The notes below the pieces were generated by a model. The model saw nothing but the letters and a program-made list of their open reading frames with translations, did no database searches and was not told where the DNA came from. Below are positions 23,538-35,639 of a stretch of DNA of 64,000 nt, piece after piece; position 1 is the first letter of the stretch, and each line of letters begins with the position of its first letter. The translations under genes were made by a program, and so were the position numbers. The DNA is taken from positions 62,001 through 126,000 of the forward strand of contig JARCOQ010000105.1 of assembly GCA_029207755.1 (NCBI GenBank), in the 5' to 3' direction. Source of the stretch: Chamaea fasciata. Lineage: Eukaryota; Chordata; Aves; Passeriformes; Sylviidae.

Positions 23538-23740
23538 GGGGCAGAGCAAGTTCTGCATAGGTGGTCACTGCCCCACCCCCCAGCCACTTCAGCCTCTGGT
23601 TCAGCCCCAGAGTGTCTGTCAAGCCCCTGGCACCACAAAAACCCCACCTGTGAGAGGGACCAGAGCAGGTAAAGGCTGTGACATGGGTGACACTGACATG
23701 TCCCACAGCCCTGGAGCTCACAGCAGCTGAGATGGTACTT
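23538..23740 (+). other. Exon-like segment, paralogue of 55,733-55,860
   Basis: Both places share GGGCAGAGCAAGTTCT, then CCCTGGCACACA-like sequence, then GACCAGAGCAGGTAAA, where AGAGCAG/GTAAAG would be a splice donor. Translation around GQSKF is shared for a few residues. I do not recognise a family. It may be duplicated exon or untranslated sequence. Confidence 0.4.
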
Positions 23741-23766
23741 CATCCAAGGCCATAGCTGTGGATATT

Positions 23767-23770
<4 letters not shown>

Positions 23771-23810
<40 letters not shown>
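23771..23810. repeat. (TC)n microsatellite
   Basis: Forty bases of perfect TC dinucleotide repeat, with further C/T-rich sequence on both sides. Confidence 0.97.
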
Positions 23811-23816
<6 letters not shown>

Positions 23817-23859
23817 CCTTGCTGTCTTCTCCTGACTTCCTTTTCTCAAAATCTGGGTA

Positions 23860-24770
23860 ACTTGAAGTTGAACAGGTTAGAGTTTGCTGAGTCAGTGCTT
23901 TGTGAAGTGCCTTATCATAATTCCAGGTTTAATGTAAGTTATAAGTTAAATACTATTCCTCTATAAATTGTTAAGTCATAGGTTGTAAGTTAGAATAAAT
24001 ACTGTTAAGTGCTGTTTCTTTGCTAAATTGTTACATTTAAGGTGTAAGTTAAGGTTAAGACAGAAGTTCTGTTAAGTCTGAGCGCTGTTAAGCCTTATGG
24101 CCATATTCCTTTTATCCTTGTCTGTTGGGATACAAATCCCTCTGGCCCCCATCCACACAGGCCTAGGGGTGTTCATAAATGCGGGAGTTGAATTAACTAA
24201 AATACATAAATCCACACAGACATGAGGTAAAAATGCAAGTTGAGTTCTAAATAAGTAGAGAATATTTTAAGTGCCTTAAGCAAATAAGAAACTGTATTAT
24301 TAAGAAAAAGCCCTAAAGCCTAGTTTAAAGTTTAGTGGCATCACCTTTTACAAAGTTAACTAAGTTCTAGAAATAACAAAAACAAAATGTAGCCTTGTTA
24401 GCATTCCTAGATAGAACAGATAGAGTATGTACTTAGAAATTGTGTAAGAAATTACGACCACTTTTGCACATCAATCTTAGATTTGGGTAACTCCAGCAAG
24501 GCAGTAGTAGAATCATGTTTGTAACTGATTGGTTAAAAATAGAATAAAAATGCACTGCTTGGAGGATGACCACCACCACCATGAATGGAACACAGATCAC
24601 AGATACTGTTGCTGCTGAGACGCTGCTGCTTCTGCATGGGTCTTGGGGACTTCATGTTAGAAGACCAACTCTGCCCTCATGAGATTGATTTTAGCCATGC
24701 AATAAAGGACTTTTACAACTCCCCAGCTTCTATGGTCTCTATGAAGACCCTCCACAATACCTGACACTTG
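23860..24770 (+). mobile_element. LTR-like AT-rich region with poly(A) signal and terminal CA
   Basis: GTAAGTTATAAGTTAAATAC motifs recur to about 24,070. GGTTAAAAATAGAATAAAAATGC near 24,531 and CATGCAATAAAGGAC near 24,697 are promoter and poly(A)-like, and the segment ends CAATACCTGACA near 24,767. A left end was not fixed, and more than one LTR may be present. Confidence 0.45.
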
Positions 24771-24989
24771 CCCTCACTCTCCTTATGTCAGACGCACCTA
24801 AACACATACAGACAGTTCTCGGTTTGTTTCTGGTTTGATTGCCTGGATTTTGTTTGATTTTGTTGTTGCTTTGTTTCCTCAGTGTGCCTGAACTTTCCAG
24901 TCAGGAGTAGAGTGACTCTTGCCAGTGAACTCTGTTGTGCCTGTGCTCCTAATTGGTAATTTTTGTCAAATATGCTGATTTGCTAAAAT

Positions 24990-25290
24990 GATAAAGCTGT
25001 ATTCACCCCATGGCGAGGTGGCCATTTTGTGGACATTTTCTGCCCCTTGGAGACCTCCAATAAAGATCAGCCTTTATATTATCTCCTATACTAATATTAT
25101 CTCCAAAGGATGTTGTTTCATTTCTAAGGCCTTTAAGGCATCAGTTTTTCTGGCACCACAGATGGGACTGGACCCGGCAACCTCTCTCTGGACAAGAAAC
25201 ATCTTGCAAGGAATTCTGTCTTGCCAAAGACTTTTAAGAATTTTCCTGCAGTGGCCTGCGGGATGAGGAACCATGGTCACAGAAGGTAGC
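24990..25290 (+). mobile_element. LTR 3' end and leader (primer-binding-like site)
   Basis: CCAATAAAGATCAGCC (near 25,058) is followed by a U5-like stretch ending at TCAGTTTTTC, then TGGCACCACAGATGGGACTG (25,150-25,169), which resembles a primer-binding site and leader. No gag follows in readable form. Confidence 0.45.
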
Positions 25291-25619
25291 ATAAAGGCAG
25301 CTCTTTTTGTTGGGTAGTGTGAAATTGTGTACTGTATATTCGTGTATTTTCAGGAAAACCTGAGTTCTTAGGAACCAAATTGTCACATTTTACAGGATCC
25401 CACCTGTTTTGTAAGGTTTGTTAGGTCGCTTAGTCTGTCCTGGCATGGTGTGGAGAGGGAATTTGCTTTTGGAGTGGTTTCTCAAGTTTTTTTTTTCCTT
25501 TCGTCGCTTTTTCCAACCCTTGTACAGCCACGGTGGGCAAAGGCAGAGGTGGAGTCCAGCCCCATGGAAAAGCTGATGTCACCTTTGTAGCTGAAAGCTG
25601 AGACCTTTCTTCTAACCTT

Positions 25620-26100
25620 TAAAATATGAATTAGGAAAACACTGGGTTGTCACAGCACAGCTGTCTATAGCTGGACAAGGTAAATCTGGCCACAACATAA
25701 ACCTAATTCAGCTAGCCTGGTTTTCTCTAGAAAAGAAGGAGAAAAAGTTCCTGAGTGAACAATGATAGGATAGATTTGAACTCAAACAGGAACCTCACCC
25801 AACCATGTTCAGTTGAAAGTGCAGACATATCACTGGTCAGGGAGCTGGGCAGTGTTAAGACCCAGACCAATCAGCTGTCTAAACCTGGGAATTTCAAACC
25901 TCCTATAAAAGAGGCGTCCATAATAAACTGAGTGCTGTTTGTTGAGGATGCTGAGTGAGTTCATGTTGTTTCTGTCTCCAGCTAATGACCCTTAATGTAA
26001 TACTGGGTGATTCATCAGTCTCTCTTTTTGCCAAACTCTTCTAATAAGGATCTATTGGAATTTTCCAACGTGGGGAGATAGTTTAGGATGGTTTACTGAA
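25620..26100 (+). mobile_element. LTR-like element with TATA and poly(A) signals
   Basis: CTCCTATAAAAGAGGCG near 25,901 and CCATAATAAACTGAG near 25,918 are typical LTR R-region spacing. TTTTCCAACGTGGGGAGATAG near 26,063 could be an eroded primer-binding site. Ends are approximate. Confidence 0.45.
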
Positions 26101-26267
26101 TTAAATTTTAAAAATAACTTCTGTGAGTAAGAAAGGCCAAGGACTGACCGAAGGTAAGAAGGTAAAAATATGGACTAATCCTGAATATGCATTTAATGTT
26201 GTTGATGAAGTAATCTGGAAGGAAAGAGGACTGGCAACTCAATGCCAGTGCATAGTAATCATGGTCC

Positions 26268-26485
26268 ATGGGTTCAGCCTGTCCTGTCCCTTCTGCAGAG
26301 CTTCCTGCCCTCCAGCACATCCCCATCCCACCCAATTTGGTCTTATCTATGAATTTACTGAGGGGGCCTTCAATCCCCTCATCCAGATCATCAGGCAGAG
26401 GCATCCAGAGATCATCCAGAGAGGAACAGAACAGGATCATCCCAGACGATTCCAGACATCCCATGGAGCCAAATGTCAGGCTCAC
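26268..26485 (-). mobile_element. CR1 LINE fragment
   Basis: Minus-strand translation gives a piece of the CR1 reverse transcriptase tail (DLDEGIEGPLSKFIDKTKLG). The nucleotide sequence parallels the better preserved CR1 at 50.7-52.1 kb. It is short and truncated on both sides. Confidence 0.75.
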
Positions 26486-26489
26486 GGCC

Positions 26490-27260
26490 GTTCCATCTCT
26501 GGGTGTCCTACAGACTGTGCATGTCCCAATGGATCAGATTTTCTTCCTGACCCCAAACCTTCCTATTCTGGATTCTATTCTCTGGTAAATGGGCACCTCT
26601 GCTCATTCCCATGACTGTGTGTGGTGTGGTGATCCTGGCTAGATTCCTGTTGCCCCCCAAACTTGTTACATCCTTCTCCTCTCCACCCCTGGACAGGGAT
26701 AAAATACAAGGAAAAGCTCCTGAGTTGGGATAAAGGCAGGCAGACATCCCTCATGGATTCTGGGCAAAAGGGACTTGACTGGGGGATAATAATTGGATTT
26801 ATCCCCAGTCAGAATCAGAGAAGGAAAAATGAGAAGGAAAATAAATCCGAAACCACCTTTTTCCAACCTCTTCCTCCTTCCCAAGTCCCACTGTATTCCC
26901 AATTCTCTCCCTCTTCCCTCCCACCAGCACAGGGAGACAGGAATGGAGGTCAGGGTCCACCTCAGAAAGAGGAGTCAGGTCCTTCCCTCCTCCAGTGTGA
27001 GTCCCATCCATAGGGTCAGTCATTCAGGAATTGCTCCAGAGTGGGACCCCATATGAGCATAAATGCTACCAGACAAAGAGTGGTAAACTGAAGGCCCACA
27101 CACTGCTATCTAGGTGATGTCACCTTTCAGAACATAAAAACCCAAAATGTTTTCATGGGGATCTCTAACTGCAAAGCAGGCAGCTGGCATCTGCGTCTCG
27201 CCCAGGAGCCAGGAACTACCCCTGGTGGTTTAGCACATGGCACTTCCTCCAGTGATTTTC
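26490..27260. other. No gene recognised
   Basis: Some Pro/Lys-rich open frames occur around 26,660-27,050, without a recognisable domain or good splice context. Confidence 0.35.
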
Positions 27261-27600
27261 AATGAATAATGGAATATCTTGAACTAAAAGGGATGCACAA
27301 GGATCATCAAGTCCAACTGCTGGCCCTGCACAGGACACTCCAACAATCCCCCCTGGTGCCTGAAGGCATTGTCCAAATGCTCCTAGAGCTCTGGCAGCCC
27401 TGGGGCCATGACCATTCCCTTGGGAGCCGCTCAGTGCCTGATCACCCTCTGGGGGAAGAATCTTTTCCTGATATCCAGCCTGACCCTGCCATGGCACAGT
27501 TTCAAACCATTCCCTCAGGTCTTGCCACTGGTCAACAGAGCTCAGAGATTGGTGCCTGCCCCTCCACTGGCTCTCAGGAAGAAGCTGTAGACTGCTATGG

Positions 27601-28355
27601 TGTGAAAAATGTAAGTTCACTCTTAGACTATTTTTAAAAGTTTAACAAGGGAATAAAAAAAGACAATGTCCAGCCCTGGGGTGCTCCTGGCTGTTGGCTG
27701 GTGAACACACCGGTACATTAAGGTAGTGTTACCAATATACAGTTGCTTTACTGAGGCATATACATATATTCATAAGTTTCCTGTATTATTCAAACATTCT
27801 TGGGAGCTTTTGATGTTGTAGGAACTTTCTTTTGTTTTGGTTTTTCACTCGGACTTATCTACATGACATCCTACTGATCAGGTTAATATGTTTTTTTTCC
27901 TTCTTGTGGCTTCATTTCGTGTTTCGCACTTCCCTGATAACGAGGAGTTAACAAGTTTTTCTCCGATTTTCCTCTGATTCTGGTTTTGTGTCATGGTTAT
28001 CACTTGGAGAGGTCAGTTAGCAGATGTGGGAAACAACATAATTGCTTTATACAGTTCTCTCAGTTACATAAAGGTATTTTAACATTTTAACATTTTGTTA
28101 AGGCCTACAGTACAATACATTCATCACACCATAATTTCTATAAACTATATGATGTATTTATAAATATCACATATTCAAGACACTACTATTTCTATGGGCT
28201 ATACAGTGGATACTTAGAATGATAAATTATGTTATATTAGCAAGCAGCTAAAAGGGGTTATAAACTGCACAATATTTGAATACCTAAGATCAATATCAAC
28301 ATGTAAAAGCTAATACATAAATGCAAAAGCCAATATTATAGGGTCATTTTTAACA
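27601..28355 (-). mobile_element. Solo LTR inside CR1, inverted sister of 32,765-33,515
   Basis: It runs TGTGAAAAATG to TTTTTAACA on the + strand and is flanked by TATGG at 27,596-27,600 and 28,356-28,360 (5 bp target duplication). The reverse complement matches the LTR at 32,765-33,515 nearly base for base. No internal genes are attached. Confidence 0.9.
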
Positions 28356-28463
28356 TATGGGGTCTCCTGTAAGTGCCTTCAGCCTTGTTAAACTTCATAT
28401 TGTTGATGATTGCCCATGTCTCCTATTTGTAAAGGTCTCTCTGCACTTGAGGGAGTAAACAGG

Positions 28464-29288
28464 TGTCTTAGTTTGGGAAGACAGGGATTTGCTAGGTAAT
28501 ATAAAAAAAAAAAAACCAACTGTAATTTCTTTTGGGATGGAGAGTGTAAACTCCCCCCCCCTTTTTTTTTTTTATTTTTCAATTATAAATTACAATCAGA
28601 GGCTCTTTGGCAAAGATTTGGGAAATAGGAATAGCAGTTCTTTACTAGTATGTATTACAAAGCAAACAAACACAAAAAAAATCCACCAAACAACTACAGC
28701 ATTAATAACAAACGAAAACAGTACTAAGAACCTTGAGGGCTTTGTTTCACAAAACCCAGGGCAGTTTGGTTTCGGTGTCCTTGCAGGATCCTCAGAGCAC
28801 CAAGCTGAAACAGTGGAAAAGTCCCGGGCTGGTAGCTGGGATGGCAGGGTGTCCCGGCAGGCAGAGGCAGGATGTTCCGGCAGCGCAGGGGGTGCAGGGT
28901 CACGCTGTAGCAAGAGGAGCAGCGCCAAAGAAGCTGAAGGCGAGGCAGGGCCTGGACCAGCTCCCCGCGTGTGGCAGAGAAAACTCAGGATTCAGGCCAA
29001 ACCGGTGATAGTAGATTTCTCAGGACTGGATCCCTTTGGCCACAGTGAAACTCTTCTAGCCAGCGACAGCCGTTCTCATTCTCTCTCTCCCCGAACACCG
29101 AACACCTGAAAAAGAAGAGCCCGCAGCTGCCTCAAGCTCTGTCTTTTATCTGCATTATCTCTCCCTTCTACCTTTGTCTACTTCTTTGTTTCGGTTAAGT
29201 ACTCTCAAGTATTCAACACTTGGTCTCCTTGGTAACTTATGGGGAAAAAATTGTTTAGAGAAAGAAGGAACAAACCTAACCCCCAACA
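28464..29288 (-). mobile_element. Second LTR inside CR1
   Basis: It runs TGTCTTAGTTTGGG to CCCCCAACA on the + strand. Read on minus it starts TGTTGGGGGTTAGG and ends AAGACA, with a TATA-like CAGATAAAAGACAG near 29,145. ACAGG (28,459-28,463) and ACAAG (29,289-29,293) fit a 5 bp duplication with one change. Homopolymer runs at 28,502-28,575 sit near its minus-strand 3' end. Confidence 0.75.
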
Positions 29289-29860
29289 ACAAGTCCTTCC
29301 AATTTAGTTTTGTCTGCAAACTCTGCTTACTATTCCTTCAAGTCCTGCATCCAGGTCCTTCATGATGATGTTGACGAGCATAGGACTGACAGTGGAGCAG
29401 AACCCACTAGTGACAGGTCGCCAGTCTGGTGTCACCCAGGCACTGTCACTCATACATGATCTGTGAGCCCATTGCTCACCCATCACATGACATGTTTATC
29501 CAACTGGGGGCTGGACATTTTCTTCAGAAGGGTCCTGGCAGAGACAGGATCTAAAGCTTTACTGAAATTCAAAAAGACAACATCATCTGTCTTGATCAAC
29601 TTAGTGGGTTACATTCTCATAAAAGGCAATCAGGTTTGAGAGGCAGGACTTTCCCCTCATGAAGCCACGCTACCTGTGACCAGGGACTGCATTGTCCTCC
29701 AGATATTTTTCAAAGCCTCCCTGAATAATATACTCCATAATTTTACCAGGCATGGAAATGAGACTGACAGGCCTGTAGGTCATCCTTCTTGATCTTCTGG
29801 AAAACTGTTAGCCAGCATCCAGTCAGGATGGATATTTCCAGATTCCCAAAACTATTCAAA

Positions 29861-30599
29861 AATCATAAAGAGAGGCCTTGTGATAATAGCGACAGTTCTT
29901 AGAGTATTCTTGGATGACGAGAATTAACCTGGTTAAGAGGTTAAGCTGTGCAGCTTCTTATGGTAAGTAGATTTTTCACACCATTTTGTTCATGTGGATA
30001 CAATGCTGTTTAGCATGGGCAGTGGCAGCTACCCACGAAGAAGTGCCCAAAGATATTCAAGTCACCACTCCAATAGTGGTGAAAATGTTTCAATCCATGA
30101 AAAATGGTCATCGTGTGGTGCTTAAGCTTAATTGGCTTGTTTTGTCAAAGATACATTGGATTCCTTCTCCCCTGGCCAAGTCCTGTAGCACCCAGGCAGC
30201 GAAATGGCTTTGTTTAGTTGGATGGAACTGGGCTTGGGTAAATAACTGAACCACTATTTAAAAGCTCTTTGTGTGCTTTCACCTATGGCTTGCCCTTGGG
30301 GTTAATGCAGACACAACCTTCACATTCAGGGTAAGAATACTTACACAGTCTCCCACCTCTTAATTTAACTGATCCTGAAATAACTTGAATCTCTCAGTCA
30401 CTGTTTATGGTACTGTTTGGTTGCAGTGTGCCAACCTTGACCATCTTCTCTGGTTTGAATTTGGTTTAGGGCTATAGACTATACATCCTGTCATTCTCCC
30501 TCTAAGATTTCCTCTCTCATATCCATCACCAAGCTCTGCCTGAAGTCTCCTCATACAATCGGACTTGGCAGTGAGCAGCCCCTCTGCCTGCAGCTTCTT
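29861..30599. other. No gene recognised
   Basis: An 87-codon open frame (29,986-30,249) has no recognisable domain. This could be decayed ERV sequence, but I cannot assign it. Confidence 0.35.
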
Positions 30600-32460
30600 T
30601 TCCTTCTCCTGATTATGCTCAGCAACAACACTGCGTTCCCTAATGCCTGCTCTCCCTCTCCAAGGGATTTAAACCCCCTGAACAATAGACAGCCCTCTCT
30701 GTGTGAGACAAGCAGTTATGAGGATTATTTACCCTTAGGAAAACCCCTAGTTCCCATGATCCCTGCACTTCCTCTTCTTCAACTTCTTCTCAGCAGCTGC
30801 TGCCCACACTTCTACGGTCTCTGCCTGCCCTTCCACAGCCTCTCCCTTTTCCTTAGGTGCCTCTTCTTCTCTTTCTTCCACTGCCTGCTCTCCTGGCTCT
30901 CCTCTTCCACAGACACTTCTCCAGCTTCATCTCCTTGTCCCACAATTCTGTCTTTTTCTGCTTCTTGTCATCCTCATCACCCTACTGATTCCTATCCTGG
31001 CTTTCAGCCACCACTGTTATAACTCATCTGAAGTGGACACCTGCCTACAGAATGGCCGAATGTATGGGGTTACACAGGTTCTAGGTTCAAAACATGGGTG
31101 CCCACTGAGTGACAAATGGGTTTGTTTTTCCATGGGTCAAACCTGAGAATAGAAAAGGGAACAAGATTTGATGCAAGATTTAATACAGGAGCCAATAACA
31201 GCAACCAAAGAAAACAGATACAGAAACCCACCCCCGAGCCAACTCCCTGCAGAGGTTTATATGCAAATCTCAAACAACAATTAGAAAGCAAAATACAAAT
31301 TCCAGAATTAGGAAAGAACATGATTCTAGATCTAAAAGGAAAGAATTAGTAAAGAACTAAATGTTATTAACTGCCCAGTGTATGGGGGAGCTTTAATGTC
31401 TGAAAAGTGGACATGGCAAGGTAGTAATCTAGTCTCAGCTGAACTTCAAAAACGGAACAGAACCAATATAAAAGGAGAAAACCGACCAGAAGGGTGACTA
31501 TTAAGTTCCGAAATAATAGGGGAGGAGTGCCTCTGGCATATGGGAAAAGAATTCATGGACAAAGTAGGACAAACCTCCTACGAAAGATAAAAAGTTCATA
31601 ATGAAACTTTCACATGGCGGATTCCTGAAAATCCAACAGAATATTGAACCCAGGAGAGGAAAAAGAGTTGTAGATATTAAAAAGAGATTAAACTTTTCCT
31701 GTGTAATGACTAGGAAAAATTCGTATTATGGGATCCCTGAAATATCTAAATTTTGGGAAAATATGAATAACCAAAGAAATGAGTACTGAAAAGCACCCGA
31801 AAGCTTATTCTAGATTTGTGGGAAAAGGGCTTATCCAAAACTTCCTCCCCCAAGGAAAGGAAGTTATACTCTACGAATTATACAACCCGGATTTTTCCTG
31901 TTACCAAACCAAGACAAAGATAATTTAGGAATACCAGTGTACGATGCTTACAAAAAAAAAAAAAAAACAACAAAAAAAAAAAAAAAACCCCACCAAACAA
32001 ACAAGAGAGAACTAATCAGAGAAATCAGGGTATACCTAAAGTGGGACAATTAGGAGTGGCATCCTGAACGAGTAATACAGACATATGGTTCAGCCACCTG
32101 GGCACAAAATGGGAGTTGGGAGTATCGAACCCCAATCGCATCATGAGACACCAAACAGTTGTGGAAATCATAACTAATGAAACAGCTGGGGCCATGGAAT
32201 TAATAGTCAGCCAGCAAAGGCAAACCAGGGCTGCAGTTTACCAAAATGAGTTAGCACTAGACTATTTATTAGCGGAAAAAGGAAGGGTTTGCAGAAGGTT
32301 TAACATGTCTGACTGTTGCCTACAAATTAATGACAATGAGAATGGAGTTTTGGATATAGCCAGAAACATCTGGAAAATAGCCCATGTAGCAATCCAAAAA
32401 TGGGAATCTATAATAAATAAGGGATGGTTAGAAGATTTCTTTGGAATATCCTGGTAGAAA
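30600..32460 (+). pseudogene. ERV env remnant (3' half of a provirus)
   Basis: From about 31,330, broken frames read as envelope surface-subunit sequence with many stops. At 32,116-32,457 an uninterrupted 113-codon stretch corresponds to the transmembrane subunit: a heptad region with the immunosuppressive-type QNELALDYLL segment, then a Cys motif C-x7-CC and a C-terminal amphipathic part. 30,615-31,020 is Pro/Ser-rich and may be gag-derived. No membrane anchor remains. Frameshifts and stops make it non-functional. It ends upstream of a purine run (AAAGGGGA near 32,753) and the LTR at 32,765. Confidence 0.75.
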
Positions 32461-32764
32461 AAAAGCAGGCTTTGTAGTGCTATGTGGAATAACAAATTTA
32501 TTTTTTTTTCCATGTTTAATCCCATGCCTTATCTGATTAATTACTTATGAGTTTCAAAATATGCAAATAATGACAATGCCCACCCATCCAGCATTGAAAA
32601 CCATAGAAAAAAGCAGAAAATTATGGTGTTGAAAAAAATGAAAGATGATAAAAACCTAGAGAAAGCATTTAAGATTTATGAAAGATATCAGTATGCCAGA
32701 AGTGCAGAGGTTCAAAATTGTAGCTCAAACCAAATACAGTAAGAAACACAAAGGGGACCCCACA

Positions 32765-33515
32765 TGTTAAAAATGACCCTATAATATTGGCTTTTGCATT
32801 TATGTATTAGCTTTTACATGTTGATATTGATCTTAGGTATTCAAATATTGTGCAATTTATAACCCCTTTTAGCTGCTTGCTAATATAACATAATTTATCA
32901 TTCTAAGTATCCACTGTATAGCCCATAGAAATAGTAGTGTGATGAATATGTGATATATATAAATACACCAGATAGTTTATAGAAATAATGGTGTGATGAA
33001 TGTATTGTACTGTAGGCCTTAACAAAATGTAAAATGTTAAAATACCTTTATGTAACTGAGAGAACTGTATAAAGCAATTATGTTGTTTCCCACATCTGCT
33101 AACTGACCTCTCCAAGTGATAACCATGACACAAAACCAGAATCAGAAGAAAATCGGAGAAAAACTTGTTAACTCCTCGTTATCAGGGAAGTGTGAAATAC
33201 AAAATGAAGCCACAAGAAGGAAAAGAATATATTAACCTGATCGGCAGGATGTCATGTAGGTAAGACCGAGTGAAAAACCAAAACAAAAGAAAGTTCCTAC
33301 AACATCAAAAGCTCCCAAGAATGTTTGAATAATGCAGGAAACTTATGAATATGTATATGCCTCAGTAAAGTAACTGTATATTGATAACACTACCTTAATA
33401 TACCGGTGTGTTCACCGGCCAACAGCCAGGAGCACCCCAGGGCTGGACATTGTCCTTTTTTAATCCCTTGTTAAACTTTTGAAAATAGTCTAAGAGTGAA
33501 CTTATGTTTTTCACA
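32765..33515 (+). mobile_element. ERV LTR between env and gag remnants
   Basis: It runs TGTTAAAAATGACCC to TATGTTTTTCACA. It is preceded by env remnants and a polypurine-like AAAGGGGACC, and followed after ATT by a primer-binding site, so it shows the upstream context of a 3' LTR and the downstream context of a 5' LTR. It is almost identical to the inverted solo copy at 27,601-28,355. Confidence 0.9.
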
Positions 33516-33518
33516 ATT

Positions 33519-33536
33519 TGGAGGTTCCACCAAGAT
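33519..33536 (+). promoter_or_regulatory. Primer-binding site, tRNA-Gln type
   Basis: TGGAGGTTCCACCAAGAT is complementary to the 3' end of vertebrate tRNA-Gln (ending ATCTCGGTGGAACCTCCA) with one mismatch. It lies three bases after the LTR, as expected. The tRNA sequence is from memory. Confidence 0.75.
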
Positions 33537-33689
33537 GTAGACTTCGAGTCTCCATGGCTCTGGGGGGTCCCTGGAGGGAGGCGCCCCACTTGATTAAGCA
33601 GCTCACCTGGGCTTTCTCTGCTGCTACTGGACTGCAGGTTTAAACCTCGGAAGGAAATAAATTAGATTGTCTCCCTCCTCCATACCCGC

Positions 33690-35560
33690 CAGCCCTCAAT
33701 GCACCCCCCTCCACAGCCTGACGGACCCAGCCAGAATACCAGGGGAAGAGCAGCCCAGCAGGAGGAATTGAAGAATGAGAACCAAGCAATATCACTATAT
33801 CCCCTCCAGGAAGTCCCACTGGGAGGGGCACATGGGGGAATTGAGTTTGTAACTGTCCCACTTAACTCCTACAACTTGAGGGAATTTAAAAAAAGAATCA
33901 AGAGGTCCACTAGAAGATCCTATTTGAATTAGCAGAACAAGTACACCAGTATTTGGGGCCCAACATTTATACTTAAGATAAAATGCAATCCATACTAAAG
34001 CTTTTGTTTACATACGAAGAAAGACAAATGATCAAAGTAGCAGGGATGCAGATATAGGAGGGGGAACATGCAAATGGATGGCCTGGGGAGGAGAAAATGC
34101 CATCACAATGCCCAGTGTGGGACCAAAATAATCCCAGGGGAAGGCAAAATGTGGAAGAGCATAGAACACTGTCAGGGGAACTAGGGAGGCTGCTCCCCAA
34201 AGTCAGAATGCCCATAAGACATTTGCTGAACAACAAAAGAAGGAGGAGACTCCAACTGAATGGCTAGAGAGTTTAAAGAGAAATATTAGACAGTACTCAG
34301 CAGACGACACTCATAGAGAAGTTGGACAACTTTTGTTAGAAGTAAACCTTGTCACTCATGCTTGGCTAGATATAAGAAGAAAAGTAGAAAGATTAAAAGA
34401 TTGGCAAAATAGAGGATTAAATGACCACTTAAAAGAAGCCCAAAAAGTATATGTATGGAGGGGAGAGGAGAAAGCAAAGGCAAAAGCTAAAGTAATGGCA
34501 GCAGCTACTGTCCAAGAAAACCACTGTGCAGACCCGCTCCAAAAAGAGGTGAGGCCCCATTCAAGCCAGAACAAAGGGGACTGAGAAGAGGTTAAGGTGA
34601 GCAGAGCCGCCTGAGAAAGAGGCCCTAAAAAGGAAAAAGGGGAATTTAATAATTGAGGCCAATCTGTCATTATTGCAAAGAAATTGTACACTTACGGTGA
34701 AACTGTCCACTGCGAGAAAAGATCTGGAAGTTTTCAAAGAATTTTGAGAAACAGACAAATAGGGGCACATCAGGTGCTCTGTCTCCTCAGGTTGAAATAC
34801 CATCAGGAGCTCTTGATAACTTTAAAAGTAGGTCCTCAGGAAGAGGAATTTGAATTTTTTGTGGATATGGGGGCAGAGAGGACATGCGTTTGTAGAATTC
34901 CAAAAGGAGGCTAGAAAAGCCAAAATACAATTCAGGTATTAGGGCCAAAAGGAGAAGGATTTAAAGCACTAGTTACAAAACATGATTTGTTGAAAGAACA
35001 AACAAAATGAGAATGGGATATATTTTATTTGTACCAGGGGCAGGATGTAATTTGCTGGCAAGGGATCTACAAATACAGTTAGGCATCAGGGTGCTGCCAG
35101 AAAGGGCCAAAATGGTAGCCAAACTTCTCTGGCTAAAAGAAGAAGATGAAAAGCAAATTAAAGAAGTAGTCTGGGCCAAGCCTGGAAATAGGGGCAAGTT
35201 AAACATAACCTCTATGTTAATTAAAATAACTAACCAAGATTGCCCAATTCAAGTATGGCAGAACTCACTCTCTTTGGAGGCGAGAAAAGGGTTGCAGACC
35301 TTTTAATTCAAGAATTAATTAAAGTTAGAACTTTAGAACCATGCATGTCTCCCCATAATACTCCCATATTACCAGTAAAAAAAATAAAATGGGACATACA
35401 AGCTTGTCTAAGACCTGAGAGAAGTAAACAAAAGAAGGGGAGGACAGTGTCAAAAAATACGTCCCGTCTATAGCACAAGCTTTAGAGGATCTGCACAAAA
35501 AGGGGAGAATTCCACAGACTGCTACCCTAGATTTCAAAATTCATAATGTGAATCCTGGGG
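33690..35560 (+). pseudogene. ERV gag-protease-RT remnant
   Basis: Broken frames in the standard order. Gag capsid start lies at about 33,770-33,930. The capsid end and a charged nucleocapsid-like part lie at about 34,240-34,580. The protease region at about 34,790-34,910 has VDMGAERT, where retroviral proteases have D-T/S-G. The start of reverse transcriptase lies at about 35,240-35,560 (LEPCMSPHNTPILPVKK context). RT then stops short: its catalytic YxDD region, RNase H and integrase are absent. Multiple stops and frameshifts. Non-functional. Confidence 0.78.
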
Positions 35561-35639
35561 ACTAGGTAGTGGTTAAAGCTGGAAAGACCAGCCTTTAAGC
35601 CCCAATGAGTAAGTTCCTTTCAGGTTCTGCTCATCACCG

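Larger units (their letters stand above)
27265..29860 (-). mobile_element. CR1 LINE, split by two nested LTRs
   Basis: Three collinear CR1 pieces read on the minus strand: 27,265-27,600, 28,356-28,463 and 29,289-29,860. Between them sit two LTRs, each with flanking target repeats. The right piece matches the RT C-terminal part also present at about 51,540-52,090 (for example GTCCTTCATGATGATGTTGA and CAGGCCTGTAGGTCATCCTT). The left piece is the 3' untranslated part (TTTTCCTGATATCCAGCCTGA). Removing the LTRs gives one ordinary 5'-truncated CR1 of about 1 kb. Confidence 0.85.

Noticed and set aside
28356..28400. GACCCC purine/pyrimidine flank of the inverted LTR as a polypurine tract
   Set aside because: It resembles the flank of the LTR at 32,765, but the sequence here is CR1 and the LTR has a TATGG duplication, so it is a solo insertion.
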